Source of the DNA: Chitinophagaceae bacterium
GTDB taxonomy: Bacteria; Bacteroidota; Bacteroidia; Chitinophagales; Chitinophagaceae
Direction of reading: 5' to 3'
Assembly (NCBI GenBank): GCA_025360525.1
Contig: JANYCA010000034.1
Span: 22,716 to 86,715 of the forward strand
Length of the DNA: 64,000 nucleotides
Position 1 is the stretch's first letter. Each line of letters opens with the position of its first letter. Below, piece after piece: positions 43,178 through 52,489 of this stretch. Under the pieces are notes generated by a model. It did no database searches, was not told where the DNA came from, and saw only the letters and a list, made by a program, of their open reading frames with translations. Both the position numbers and the translations under genes were made by a program.

Positions 43178-43282
43178 TTCGTATAAATGTACGAATTGTG
43201 TTATAATTCGTACATTTATACGAATTTTTTATAAGTTCGTAATTTTATACGAATTGGTGATAAGTTCGTAAAAACAGACGAA
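43178..43282. promoter_or_regulatory. Array of four 18-bp palindromes phased at 29 bp (probable operator array)
   Basis: Four sites of the form TTCGTA-N6-TACGAA start at 43178, 43207, 43236 and 43265: TTCGTATAAATGTACGAA, TTCGTACATTTATACGAA, TTCGTAATTTTATACGAA, TTCGTAAAAACAGACGAA. Each start is exactly 29 bp after the last. Sites 1 and 2 are exact reverse complements of each other. The 11-nt spacers are themselves similar (TTnnTnATAAG in two of three). The last site is degenerate in its right half (GACGAA). A further half site TTCGTA sits at 43323, exactly 58 bp after site 4. The array ends 72 bp before the SatD-like gene, where a dimeric regulator could bind cooperatively. Confidence 0.8.
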
Positions 43283-43354
43283 CTATATTTTTTGTTTTAT
43301 ATCTATTTGTATTTAAATAATATTCGTACTATTAAAAACATCCAATTATTTGTT

Positions 43355-43975
43355 ATGGCAATCAGGGCAGTACTTACGGGAGATATTGTTAACTCTACCA
43401 AGATAGGTAAGGCCAATGAGCGGAAGTTACTTAAAAACCTTCAACAAGTATTAGCGGCTCATTTATTTGAATTTTACAGGGGGGATAGTTTGCAGGTATA
43501 TATAAAGGAACCAACACAAGCACTGCAAATGGCTTTGCTTTGTCGTACGGCCGGTATGAGCATTACACAAGATGAAATCGTTGCTTCGTCCGATGTACGT
43601 GTAAGTATTGGAATAGGTCAGGTAAATACTTCCGTTAAAGCATTAGGGAATGCTAAGGGAGAAGCATTTGTTTTATCCGGACGGGCATTTGATGAGACGT
43701 TGCATACGGACACCAGGCTTGTAATCTCCACTGCTAATCCATTGGCCACTGCAGGTCTGCAGGTGATAGCAGATTATATCAATGCTATTTTTAAGGTAAT
43801 GACCAGTAAACAGGCAGCGGTTATTTTTGAATTATTAAAAGGTGAAACTCAGCAGCAGGTAGCTGTAAAAATGAAAAAATCAAAGAGCACCATCAACCAG
43901 CGGGTAAGTGCCGGTCGGTGGCCCGAAATTGAAAAGCTACTAAAGCAATACGAAAATATCATCAACCAACTTACA
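43355..43975 (+). CDS. SatD-like protein with C-terminal HTH
   Basis: 207 residues from the ATG at 43355; the frame is open 21 codons upstream, but these codons overlap the AT-rich promoter. N-terminal part (about 1-145): AIRAVLTGDIVNSTKIG, RGDSLQVYI, DVRVSIGIGQ and LSGRAFDETL, the pattern of the SatD family, which looks like a degenerate nucleotide-cyclase fold. C-terminal part (about 148-200): SKQAAVIFELLKGETQQQVA and KSKSTINQRVSAGRWPEIEKLL, a sigma-region-4-like HTH. The stop overlaps the next start as ATGA. SatD was named for the Streptococcus acid-tolerance operon; its biochemistry is unknown. It may read the upstream palindromes itself. The 3' end includes the overlapping base of the stop codon at 43978. 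Confidence 0.8.
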
Positions 43976-44676
43976 TGATCATCGAATCAATCTGGCTAAC
44001 CAAACTTATACTTGCCCACCTCATTACTGATTTTATGCTCCAGCCCACTTCCTGGGTAGAAGATCGTACACGAAAGCATTTTTATTCTGGTAAATTATAT
44101 TTGCATGGACTTATCACAGGCCTGTTTGCATGGATATTAATTGGCTGGAAGTATTGGCTGGTGGCATTAATTATCTGGCTCACCCACACACTAATCGACG
44201 GATGGAAATCGTATCAAAAACCAACAGTCAGGTTTTTTCTGATAGATCAGTCTTTGCACCTTGTGGTCATTTTAATCTGCTGGTATTTTTCTTTTATCAA
44301 ATGGATAGATGTGCAATTGGCTTGGCAGCAACTGAACACCCAAACTGCCATCTGGAAAACCATTACTGCTTTGGTATTTTTAACAACACCTGCCGGCATT
44401 TTAATTGGTCAGTGTACCAAACAGTGGCGGGATCAAATCGAAAATGCAGCAAGCCTTGCCAATGCTGGTAAATGGATTGGAATAATTGAACGTGTAATTA
44501 TTTTCATCTTTGTTTTGTTCAGCCAGTTTTCTGCAATAGGTTTATTGGTTGCTGCAAAAGGTATTATTCGGTTTAATGAAAAAGAGCGGCCGGAAATAAA
44601 AACTGAATACCTGGTGATAGGAACGCTGATGAGTATTGGGATTGCCATTATAACCGGGTTACTTATTAAGTGGTAA
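43975..44676 (+). CDS. DUF3307 family membrane protein
   Basis: 233 residues with about six membrane helices. The start overlaps the SatD-like stop (ATGA), a strong sign of translational coupling. Family marks: LILAHLITDFMLQPTSWVEDR near the N-terminus, YLHGLITGLFAWIL, and LTHTLIDGWKSY, placing several His/Asp residues at the membrane face, possibly a metal site. SatD and DUF3307 genes are commonly paired, which suggests one system of unknown purpose. It converges on the phosphoesterase genes with no clear terminator. Confidence 0.85.
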   Translation: MIIESIWLTKLILAHLITDFMLQPTSWVEDRTRKHFYSGKLYLHGLITGLFAWILIGWKYWLVALIIWLTHTLIDGWKSYQKPTVRFFLIDQSLHLVVILICWYFSFIKWIDVQLAWQQLNTQTAIWKTITALVFLTTPAGILIGQCTKQWRDQIENAASLANAGKWIGIIERVIIFIFVLFSQFSAIGLLVAAKGIIRFNEKERPEIKTEYLVIGTLMSIGIAIITGLLIKW

Positions 44677-44751
44677 AAGGGATAAAAAACGGCAAAGCTA
44701 TAACGGCTCATGGTATGTGATGCTAACCGGATATTAAGCAGTTACAGGCAT

Positions 44752-47169
44752 CTAATCTTCTTCTTCTACCATTTTTACAAAAGCACTTCTCCTGGGTGCC
44801 GGCATTACGCTTTGTTCTCCTTTTACTGCTTTCCAAATTACCTCGCTAAAGAGCAAATCGGGTGCACTATCCTCTTTGCTAAAATCGAATGTGGCACTAA
44901 GGTCTGCACTGGAATTTTGTTTGGTATTTTTTTCATTTAAATCAACATTGGCTGGTACAGACTTAAATGGTGCAGCATTGGGTGTTTTGGAAAAACAACG
45001 CCACAAAGATTCGGCGGCCGCATCATATTGAGTCATTGGTGGCAAGCCAAGAATTAATTCAATGGTACGAAGTAACGAGGACGTTGAGTACATGGTATGA
45101 TCTACATAATTCCGCTTTACAAAACCGCCGGCAATGTAAGCAGTAGAACGATGGGCATCCACATGGTCGGGACCGTTTTGAGCATCATCTTCAACGGCAA
45201 TTATTAAACATTGATTCCAAATGGAACTGTTGGAGAGATATTCTACAAACAGGCCCACTGCAACATCGTTATCTGCCACATGTGCAAACGGCGTTGGTCT
45301 GCCGATGCTTTGTCCTTCTGTATGATCGTTGATAAATCTGAGTGAATTAAACTGAGGCACCTGCCCGATTTTTAACAGGGAATCAAACTCTCTTTTCCAT
45401 TGGCTAACACGGGTTGTATCCCGTACCCTTTGATCCCAGCTGGTAAAGTAAGAGCAAAAGTGATTTTCCAGAATGGGGATATTTGCTTTATAATCGTCAG
45501 CAAATTCGCCATAGGTTCTGTAGCTAACGCCAGCTCTTTTGCAATAGTCCCAGATAAAGCCATTTTTATTGTCGGCTATTCTACGGTTTCCCTCTGCATC
45601 GTAGTCGCCGCCCCTGCCGCCATAACTGGTCACCCATGTTTTTTCAAGGTAATCGTTGGAGTTAGCGCCCAGCGTCCAGTTATGACCATCTGCACTCACT
45701 TCTCCATCCACATAAAAGTTATCCATCAAAACAAATTCCTTAACCAGTTTGTGTTGATTGGGTGTAATTTTTTCACCAAATAAAACAAGGCTTGTATCTC
45801 CGTTGCCTTCTTTAACATCGCCCAACACCTGGTCGTACGTGCGGTTTTCTTTAACGATATAAAAAATATATTTGATGGGAGAACTGTCGCCAACTTTCAT
45901 AGGAACGGGGTTGCCTTTTTCGCCATTCGCATTTAGCTCTTTGTCTTTGTTATAAGGCGTATTTTCATAAACCTTTTTAGAATAAGCCGCTAATGCAGCA
46001 TTGGATGGTTCATCAATAATGCTTAAAGTGCCCTTCATTAACCCGCCAATATATTGAACCTTTTGAGCAGGCGTTTCACTTTTTTGATAGGTTACCTTTT
46101 GTTTTTTTGCGACCGGGTTAGGTCCCTTTGGGTTGGCAAAAGAAGAAAATCCTTTTCCGTTACTAACAAATATTTTTTTACCAATTACTTTCACATTGGT
46201 AGGGTACCAGCCAACAGGAATAAAGCCTTTTGATTTACTTTCTCCCATTGCTGACACATCAAAAACTGCCAGGCAATTATTATCTGCATTGGCTATGTAT
46301 AAAGTTTGTTGGTTTTCTGACAGCGCCAGGCCGTTGCTGGCAGAACCCTGTGGTGCATTGGGATACAGCGCAGCATTTAATGTTTCCAATACTTTTCTCT
46401 GATTAATATCTATTACAGAAACGCTATTGTCATTGGCATTGGCTACAAATAAATATTTACCGTTATTTGATAGTAGCAGTTCATTTGGATTATCACCCAC
46501 TTTGATAGAATCTGTTACTTTTTTTGTTGCAATATCAAACACCAATACTTTGTCTCCACCCCAAAGCGAAATGTATAATTCTTTTTTATTGTTGGATAAT
46601 AAACAGGCGTAAGCTTCTGCACCGAGGGCTAACTGCTGGGTTATTTGTTTTGATGACAGATCGATTGTGTACAGTGAATTATTATCTTTCGTTACAACAT
46701 ACATGGTTTTTCCTGCATCATTTATTTCGATACCGGCAGGCGAAATTTTGGTGGGCCATTTGTTGCCAAGCTTTATAGTGTCTTTTAATTGAAGCTTGTT
46801 TCCTATTATAGCATATTTTACAATCCAGTTGTTGTTTCCGCCACTCACAAACAATGATTTTTCATCAGCACTAAATTTTAAACCGTACCAGGACGCTGCA
46901 ATCTCAATATTGTCTAGTATTTTTTCTGTTGCAGGATTGATGAGTTGTATTGTTTGGGTACTTTGTCCGTTATTGGTTACAGCCAATAATTTTTTTGATA
47001 GGGACAACGCCATGTTTAGTGGAAGATCTCCTAAGGGTAGCGAGCGGCCTGCTGGCGAAAGACTCCATCCGTTTGGCAACATCACTTTTTTAGTTTCATT
47101 TTTCTGCGCCAATAAAAATTGCGGTACTACAATCAGCAAACCCACGATCATTTTTATCATCTTACTCAT
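44752..47169 (-). CDS. Secreted YncE-type beta-propeller / phosphoesterase fusion (downstream paralogue)
   Basis: 805 residues with a signal peptide (MIVGLLIVVPQFLLAQ). Residues about 40-350 are a seven-bladed YVTN/YncE propeller (LLLSNNGKYLFVANANDNSVSVIDI, LALSENQQTLYIANADNNCLAVFDV). Residues about 430-740 are a PF04185-type phosphoesterase with KENRTYDQVLGD (about 445), DGHNWTLGANSNDYLEKTW and the metal-site segment VEDDAQNGPDHVDAHRS (about 663). The family includes phospholipase C and acid phosphatases, so periplasmic phosphate-ester hydrolysis is likely. It lies 16 bp after a paralogue with the same domains. Confidence 0.88.
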   Translation of the reverse strand: MSKMIKMIVGLLIVVPQFLLAQKNETKKVMLPNGWSLSPAGRSLPLGDLPLNMALSLSKKLLAVTNNGQSTQTIQLINPATEKILDNIEIAASWYGLKFSADEKSLFVSGGNNNWIVKYAIIGNKLQLKDTIKLGNKWPTKISPAGIEINDAGKTMYVVTKDNNSLYTIDLSSKQITQQLALGAEAYACLLSNNKKELYISLWGGDKVLVFDIATKKVTDSIKVGDNPNELLLSNNGKYLFVANANDNSVSVIDINQRKVLETLNAALYPNAPQGSASNGLALSENQQTLYIANADNNCLAVFDVSAMGESKSKGFIPVGWYPTNVKVIGKKIFVSNGKGFSSFANPKGPNPVAKKQKVTYQKSETPAQKVQYIGGLMKGTLSIIDEPSNAALAAYSKKVYENTPYNKDKELNANGEKGNPVPMKVGDSSPIKYIFYIVKENRTYDQVLGDVKEGNGDTSLVLFGEKITPNQHKLVKEFVLMDNFYVDGEVSADGHNWTLGANSNDYLEKTWVTSYGGRGGDYDAEGNRRIADNKNGFIWDYCKRAGVSYRTYGEFADDYKANIPILENHFCSYFTSWDQRVRDTTRVSQWKREFDSLLKIGQVPQFNSLRFINDHTEGQSIGRPTPFAHVADNDVAVGLFVEYLSNSSIWNQCLIIAVEDDAQNGPDHVDAHRSTAYIAGGFVKRNYVDHTMYSTSSLLRTIELILGLPPMTQYDAAAESLWRCFSKTPNAAPFKSVPANVDLNEKNTKQNSSADLSATFDFSKEDSAPDLLFSEVIWKAVKGEQSVMPAPRRSAFVKMVEEED

Positions 47170-47185
47170 ATACCGATAGTTTAAT

Positions 47186-49954
47186 TTATTTTTTGAACTC
47201 TTTTCTTATTTCATGTTCATTATCCATTGCCGGACCTTGTAATATTTTACGCCAGTCGATGCTGCGGTGGTATTTCTTCATCGCTTTGTCGGCATCAAAA
47301 ACCTTTGGGTCGTGCTGCTCTAAAGTGTAGGGTGTAAAGTTAGGCTTATCAGTAAAGAAATCCTGTAGCAACGTAGCAGTAACATCGTACTGGTTCACAT
47401 AAGGCACGCCCAGTATATTGTAAATCGTTTTTAAGATTGCGCCAAAATTTGCATGGGTGTGGCTTACGTATCCATGTTTTACATATGGCCCTGCCAGCAT
47501 TAAAACGCTGCGGTGTGCATCCACATGGTCAACGCCACCCTGCGGATCATCTTCTGTAATAATCACCAGCATGTTTTTCCAATACCTGGTTCTGGAAAGA
47601 AAATGTAATATTCTGCCAACGGCTAAATCATTGTCAGCCATAAAAGAGGAACGATAAGCATAACCATCTTCCGGCCTTACACCTGCACCATGATCGTTGG
47701 GCACCTGCATGGTTAATAAAGAAGGCATTTTTTCTTTTCCGCTTATCCACATTTTAGTGAATTCTTCTTCAAACTGGTTCATCCGGAACTGGTCGGGTAT
47801 GTTCATATTAAACCCTGCATAATTGTGACTGGTTCTGTTGTACAATGCTTTTTGCATGGGCACCATTACACCGTGCCCGGCACCGGTTGCAGTGTCGTAC
47901 CATTCTTCTCTTACATGGGCTGTTTCGTTGGCCTCGCCGAAATTATAAAACGATACTTTTTTTCTTTCCAAAGCTTCCCATAAGCCACCTGTTTCTGCAT
48001 AGTCTTCCGGATCCATACTGCCGGTGCTGCCGGGGAATCTTCGGCCCGGCGCTTTGGAAAAATACATAGCGGTTTTGTCCACATCCGAATTGGCTTCTAC
48101 CCATTCATTGGGTATTACGCCCATCATCCAATGATGACCATGAATGGAGGCATCACTATCGCAATAAAAATTATCGCTGAAGGCAAATTGTTTTGCTGCC
48201 TTGTGGTGGTTGGGCGATACCCTCATGTTTTTAAATTGCGCCTGCAGGGAATCGGGTAAAGTGTAGGCACAATCAACACCAAATTTAGCCAGTGTACTAT
48301 CGCCATTTGCATTTTTTAGCTGACCAAATATTTCATCATAAGTTCTGTTTTCTTTGGTGATGTACACTACATATTTTATAGGAGATTTGCTCGATCCCGG
48401 CAGTGCCGGTAAAGGATTCTTATCATTATTTATTACTGTTGATTCAAACGTATTGGCAATGGTTTGTTTAGTGTAAACGGCCAGTGCTTTTGCATCAGGC
48501 AGTCCAATTTTTTGAAAACTCCCTAATTGAATATCACCTATATAGGTACCTTGCGGAGGGGCTATAAAACCAGCGCCACCATTGGGTCCTGCGCCTAAGC
48601 CCCTGCAGCTGATTACATACATTTCTTTTTCATCTGTTGATAGTTTTACCCTGGTTGGTCCCCATCCGGTGGGAATTAAACCTTTGGTTGTTTTTGTTGC
48701 TACGTCAATTACCGCCACAGCATTAAAACCCAATAAAGCAACATACAATATTTGCTCATCTTTACTCAGCGTTATGCCAAAAGGAAGCAGTCCCCTGTAT
48801 TTATCTATCCTTTTATCTACCTTAATTTGTATGTGCCCCAGTAAACGATTTTTTTTATAATCGATTATTGAAATATTGTCGTTGGTGGCATTGGCTACAT
48901 ATGCATATTTTTTGCCCGCAGCAATTGAGTTTGGACTGGCACCGCCAACCACTTCCGCTCCTTCAATCATCTCGCCGATCTGATAGCCTGTTTTAAATTT
49001 ATTTACAATTTTATTGGTATTTAAATTGATGGTAAATACACTCATTGCCTCTGGCGAATTGGGACTGCCAACTCCGGGAATTTTTTTGCCCTCTATTTCC
49101 GTTCCTCCGATGGATTCTTTGGTATTGTTGCCGTACGGATGGCGTGATATCAACATGGAATTAAAGTTGGTCGTTGTAATTCCATCAATCAACGGGTAGG
49201 CATACATTCCCACGTTTGCCACAAAGGCCATTTGTTTGTCGGCGCTTAAAGCCAATCCAAACGGTTGCCTGCCGGCAGGTATAGAAGCCGTGATTTTTCT
49301 ACTACTTAACTCGTAACGTACAAGGCGGAAATTGCCCCTGTCTAAAATCAATAATTCATCGCCATTTAGCAACAGGTCCGATGTAAAACTATCATCAAAA
49401 TCAGCCCCATTTACTTTTCCATTTAAGGATATTGAATCCAGGCGTTTCATCTGTTCAATATCATATACAATTACGGCGCCGTTGTCTCCGCCACTTAAAT
49501 AAACAGTTTTGGAATCTGCCGCAAATGCAACGCCTAAAAAGGAACCTTGTTTTAATGGAGATTCTATCACTTTTTCATGGAGGGAATCGTTTCCAAAAGC
49601 AACACCATCCAAAGGTTCATGCGTTAATGGGGAAGTTATTTTTTGATTGTAACCGGGTACTCTTGTATGCTGCAGCGAGGCCAGGTCGATGATGGTGAAT
49701 ACGCCATTGTGAAGGGTCACAGCTTTTTTACCATCAGGCGAAATCGACATGCCAAAAGGATCATGCGTTATGCGAATTAGTTCGCCGGCTGGTGTAACGA
49801 ACCTGCCACTTGGCAATATTGAAACACCTGTTGTATTGACAGAGCAAAACTGGTTTTTGGCGGGCACCTGTAGTATAGTCAGTGACTTTTTTTGAGCAGA
49901 AACACTTGCAATAGTGGCTGATAATAGTAAGATCAGAAGATGTTTTTTCATCAC
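47186..49954 (-). CDS. Secreted YncE-type beta-propeller / phosphoesterase fusion (upstream paralogue)
   Basis: 922 residues with a signal peptide (HLLILLLSATIASVSAQ). Same order as its neighbour: a propeller at about 50-460 with longer loops (PFGLALSADKQMAFVANVGMY, YAYVANATNDNISIIDYKKNRLLG) and a phosphoesterase at about 530-850 with KENRTYDEIFGQL (about 538), HGHHWMMGVIPNEWVE and EDDPQGGVDHVDAHRS (about 805). The extra length is in propeller loops and the start of the catalytic domain. Gap to the paralogue is 16 bp, so the two form an operon read from the promoter in the 49955-50318 gap. Confidence 0.88.
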   Translation of the reverse strand: MMKKHLLILLLSATIASVSAQKKSLTILQVPAKNQFCSVNTTGVSILPSGRFVTPAGELIRITHDPFGMSISPDGKKAVTLHNGVFTIIDLASLQHTRVPGYNQKITSPLTHEPLDGVAFGNDSLHEKVIESPLKQGSFLGVAFAADSKTVYLSGGDNGAVIVYDIEQMKRLDSISLNGKVNGADFDDSFTSDLLLNGDELLILDRGNFRLVRYELSSRKITASIPAGRQPFGLALSADKQMAFVANVGMYAYPLIDGITTTNFNSMLISRHPYGNNTKESIGGTEIEGKKIPGVGSPNSPEAMSVFTINLNTNKIVNKFKTGYQIGEMIEGAEVVGGASPNSIAAGKKYAYVANATNDNISIIDYKKNRLLGHIQIKVDKRIDKYRGLLPFGITLSKDEQILYVALLGFNAVAVIDVATKTTKGLIPTGWGPTRVKLSTDEKEMYVISCRGLGAGPNGGAGFIAPPQGTYIGDIQLGSFQKIGLPDAKALAVYTKQTIANTFESTVINNDKNPLPALPGSSKSPIKYVVYITKENRTYDEIFGQLKNANGDSTLAKFGVDCAYTLPDSLQAQFKNMRVSPNHHKAAKQFAFSDNFYCDSDASIHGHHWMMGVIPNEWVEANSDVDKTAMYFSKAPGRRFPGSTGSMDPEDYAETGGLWEALERKKVSFYNFGEANETAHVREEWYDTATGAGHGVMVPMQKALYNRTSHNYAGFNMNIPDQFRMNQFEEEFTKMWISGKEKMPSLLTMQVPNDHGAGVRPEDGYAYRSSFMADNDLAVGRILHFLSRTRYWKNMLVIITEDDPQGGVDHVDAHRSVLMLAGPYVKHGYVSHTHANFGAILKTIYNILGVPYVNQYDVTATLLQDFFTDKPNFTPYTLEQHDPKVFDADKAMKKYHRSIDWRKILQGPAMDNEHEIRKEFKK

Positions 49955-50318
49955 AGATATTTTTTACTTTTTTGGATCCGTTTGTTACTTATAATTGTTA
50001 TCGTCATTACAATATCAACAAACAGTTTAAGAAAAGGCAAGGTATAACTTTGTGAGCCATGCAGTTTTTATCGATTGTTATCAAATTAAAATTTTTACAG
50101 GCTCCTTTTGATAAATTGATTTGCCTCTTAATGCAGTTCATCCAAAAGTCGAACCTTATTTTGTTGGTATTTGCTGCAGTTTATAGTGACTTAAAAATTG
50201 AAAGATTTTTTTTCAGCTTGTTTAAAGAAAAATCGCATTAAATTGTAACTTCAATATTTTACCTCTTTGCTTGCAACTCAACCTGCTTGTATTTTTAAAC
50301 ATTTAAATGTTTGTAATA
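49955..50318. other. Divergent promoter region, about 360 bp
   Basis: AT-rich gap between the phosphoesterase operon and the DUF1080 cluster. A 60-codon frame (50059-50241) is leucine/phenylalanine-rich without a recognisable domain and is not believed. No hairpins or repeats. Confidence 0.45.
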
Positions 50319-50918
50319 ATGAAAATTTTACTCTCCCTGATGCTTTCTTTGCTGTTATGCATTGTTGTAATCGCACAAAAAACCGTCAGCCTTTTTAATG
50401 GAAAAAACCTGGATGGCTGGACGAATAACGGAACTGAAAAATGGTATGTTGAAAACGGAGAACTTATTTGTGAGAGTGGCCCGGATAAACAGTATGGGTA
50501 TCTTTCCACCAACAAAACATATAAGAATTTTGAACTTACGCTCAATTTTAAACAGGAGGCTAATGGCAACAGCGGTGTGTTTATTCGCTCCTCAATAGAA
50601 GGCACTAAAATTAGTGGCTGCCAGGTAGAGGTGGCACCCGCTGGTATGCACACAGGTGGCATTTACGAATCTTACGGACGGGGCTGGCTGATACAGCCAA
50701 AGCCCGAGGATGAACAATGGCTAAAAATGGGCAAATGGAATAAAATGAAAATATTGGTGAACGGCGATGAGATAACAAGCACATTAAATGGTCACCAGAT
50801 AGTAACCCTTAAAGATAAAAAAATTGGAAAGGGAGCTGGCTTTATTGCACTTCAGATTCATGACGGTGGTGGAATTAAAGTAAGATGGAAAAAAATTAGA
50901 ATTAAAGTGTTGGACTAA
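50319..50918 (+). CDS. Secreted DUF1080 protein (3-keto-glycoside hydrolase/lyase family), first copy
   Basis: 199 residues from the ATG at 50319, which begins the signal peptide ILLSLMLSLLLCIVVIAQ. The mature protein is one concanavalin-like jelly-roll: VSLFNGKNLDGWTNNG, WYVENGELICESG, NFELTLNFKQEANGNSGVFIRS, CQVEVAPAGMHTGGIYE, KWNKMKILVNGDEITSTLNG. The family (PF06439) is named 3-keto-disaccharide hydrolase; members in Bacteroides act with Gfo/Idh/MocA oxidoreductases on 3-oxidised glycosides. First gene of a three-gene block with that pairing. Confidence 0.88.
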   Translation: MKILLSLMLSLLLCIVVIAQKTVSLFNGKNLDGWTNNGTEKWYVENGELICESGPDKQYGYLSTNKTYKNFELTLNFKQEANGNSGVFIRSSIEGTKISGCQVEVAPAGMHTGGIYESYGRGWLIQPKPEDEQWLKMGKWNKMKILVNGDEITSTLNGHQIVTLKDKKIGKGAGFIALQIHDGGGIKVRWKKIRIKVLD

Positions 50919-50964
50919 ACTAGTGCGCTGATAAGTTTATGTGACGTATTGATTTGTGAATGCT

Positions 50965-51029
50965 CAATGGTGAATGGTGAATAGATATCAATGAAAGCTA
51001 ATTTTTTATTTTTTGCCCATTGCCCATTG
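50965..51029. repeat. Imperfect inverted repeat in the DUF1080 cluster
   Basis: CAATGGTGAATGG (50965-50977) and CCATTGCCCATTG (51017-51029) are inverted copies at 11 of 13 positions with about 39 nt between. Each arm is itself a short tandem repeat. It lies in the 193-bp gap between the first DUF1080 gene and the oxidoreductase gene. Confidence 0.5.
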
Positions 51030-51111
51030 ACCAATCACTTCTGACAAATCACTCTTAACCTAACACTAGTTATATTTTAAAAATTTAATCACCTATAATA
51101 ATAATTATTAA

Positions 51112-52479
51112 ATGAACCACATTCCCGGATCATCCCGTAGAAATTTTATTAAAAAACTTGCAACAACTTCGGCCATTGTTGTTGCAGGTAGCAACGTATT
51201 TGCCGCTAAAGAAAAAGCAAATTTTACTGCATCATTAAAGAGAACGCCCGCCAGTATAAATGACAAAATCAACATTGCTTTAATTGGTGCAGGCGGCATG
51301 GGCACGCAGGATACGCTGACTGCTTTAAAAGTGCCGGGCGTAAAGCTGGTAGCAGTTTGTGATTTGTATGATGGCCGTTTAAAAGACGCAAAAGATAAGT
51401 GGGGTGCAGATATTTTTACCACCCGTAGCTACAAAGAAATTTTAAACCGTAAAGATGTAGATGCTGTAATTGTTGGTACACCCGATCATTGGCATCAGCA
51501 AATTTCAATTAACGCTATGCGGGCTGGCAAACATGTGTATTGCGAAAAACCAATGGTGCATTCTATTACAGAAGGTCCGGCGGTAATTAAAGCACAAAAA
51601 GAAACCGGCAAAATTTTTCAGGTGGGTAGCCAGGGTGTATCTTCTTTGGGCAATGAAAAGGCAAAGCAATTATTGGCAGATGGGGCAATAGGTGAACTGA
51701 ATTATGCAGAAGGTTTCTGGGCTCGTCATTCACCTACGGGTGCATGGCAATACCCTATTCCGGCGGATGCATCAGCGCAAAATGTTGATTGGGAAACTTA
51801 CATCAGCAATACCAATAAACGTCCTTTTGATGCTACCCGTTTTTTCCGGTGGAGAAATTATACTGATTACGGAACCGGCATGGCTGGCGATTTGTTTGTA
51901 CATCTTTTTTCGAGCCTGCATTTTATTACCAACTCCCTGGGCCCGGAAAAAATTTACGCAGCCGGTGGTCTGCGTTACTGGAAAGACGGACGTGAAGTAC
52001 CCGATGTGTTGCTGGGCACCTTCGATTATCCGAAAAGCCATGCGCATGCTCCTTTTAATTTATCGTTGCGCTGCAATTTTGTAGATGGCACCAGCGGTAC
52101 CACCTATTTAAAATTGGTAGGTAGTGAAGGATCGATGGATATTACCTGGGATTCGGTAACCTTAAAAAGAAATAAAACCATCGAATCCGACGATCCGTTT
52201 TATATTGAACAGATGCGGAAAGCTGGTACACCCGTTTCGGAGCGTAAAAGAATTTTGCCCCCGGAAGAATACACGTTCGCAGCGGAGAAAGACTACAAGG
52301 GTGGGCCTTACGACCATTTTGTAAACTTCTTTAATGCTATTAAGAATGGCGGAAAAGTTGCGGAAGATGCAGTGTTTGGTTACAGGGCTTGTGCGCCTGC
52401 GTTGTTATGCAACGACAGTTATAACCAGGATACTGCTATTCGTTGGAACCCCGAAGCAATGCAATTGATAAAAAAATAA
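51112..52479 (+). CDS. Tat-exported Gfo/Idh/MocA oxidoreductase
   Basis: 455 residues. The N-terminus SRRNFIKKLATTSAIVVAGSNVFAA is a canonical twin-arginine signal, so it is exported folded with its nicotinamide cofactor. The Rossmann motif IGAGGMGTQDT is at about 59-69, DHWHQQ at about 127, and EKP at about 145. The C-terminal domain has the family FFRWRNYTDYGTGMAGDLFVHL segment. Next to two DUF1080 genes, it probably oxidises the C3 hydroxyl of a glycoside (or reduces it back) so the DUF1080 enzyme can break the glycosidic bond. It shares family and export mode with the enzyme at 2.8-4.1 kb. Confidence 0.9.
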   Translation: MNHIPGSSRRNFIKKLATTSAIVVAGSNVFAAKEKANFTASLKRTPASINDKINIALIGAGGMGTQDTLTALKVPGVKLVAVCDLYDGRLKDAKDKWGADIFTTRSYKEILNRKDVDAVIVGTPDHWHQQISINAMRAGKHVYCEKPMVHSITEGPAVIKAQKETGKIFQVGSQGVSSLGNEKAKQLLADGAIGELNYAEGFWARHSPTGAWQYPIPADASAQNVDWETYISNTNKRPFDATRFFRWRNYTDYGTGMAGDLFVHLFSSLHFITNSLGPEKIYAAGGLRYWKDGREVPDVLLGTFDYPKSHAHAPFNLSLRCNFVDGTSGTTYLKLVGSEGSMDITWDSVTLKRNKTIESDDPFYIEQMRKAGTPVSERKRILPPEEYTFAAEKDYKGGPYDHFVNFFNAIKNGGKVAEDAVFGYRACAPALLCNDSYNQDTAIRWNPEAMQLIKK

Positions 52480-52489
52480 ACCATCTGAA

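Noticed and set aside
43178..43282. The phased repeats as a CRISPR array
   Set aside because: Units are 18-bp palindromes with 11-nt spacers that resemble each other; CRISPR repeats are longer with unrelated spacers of about 30 nt, and no cas gene is nearby.
50059..50241. 60-codon forward frame in the divergent gap before the DUF1080 gene
   Set aside because: Low-complexity composition rich in Leu, Phe and Lys, no start context and no family.
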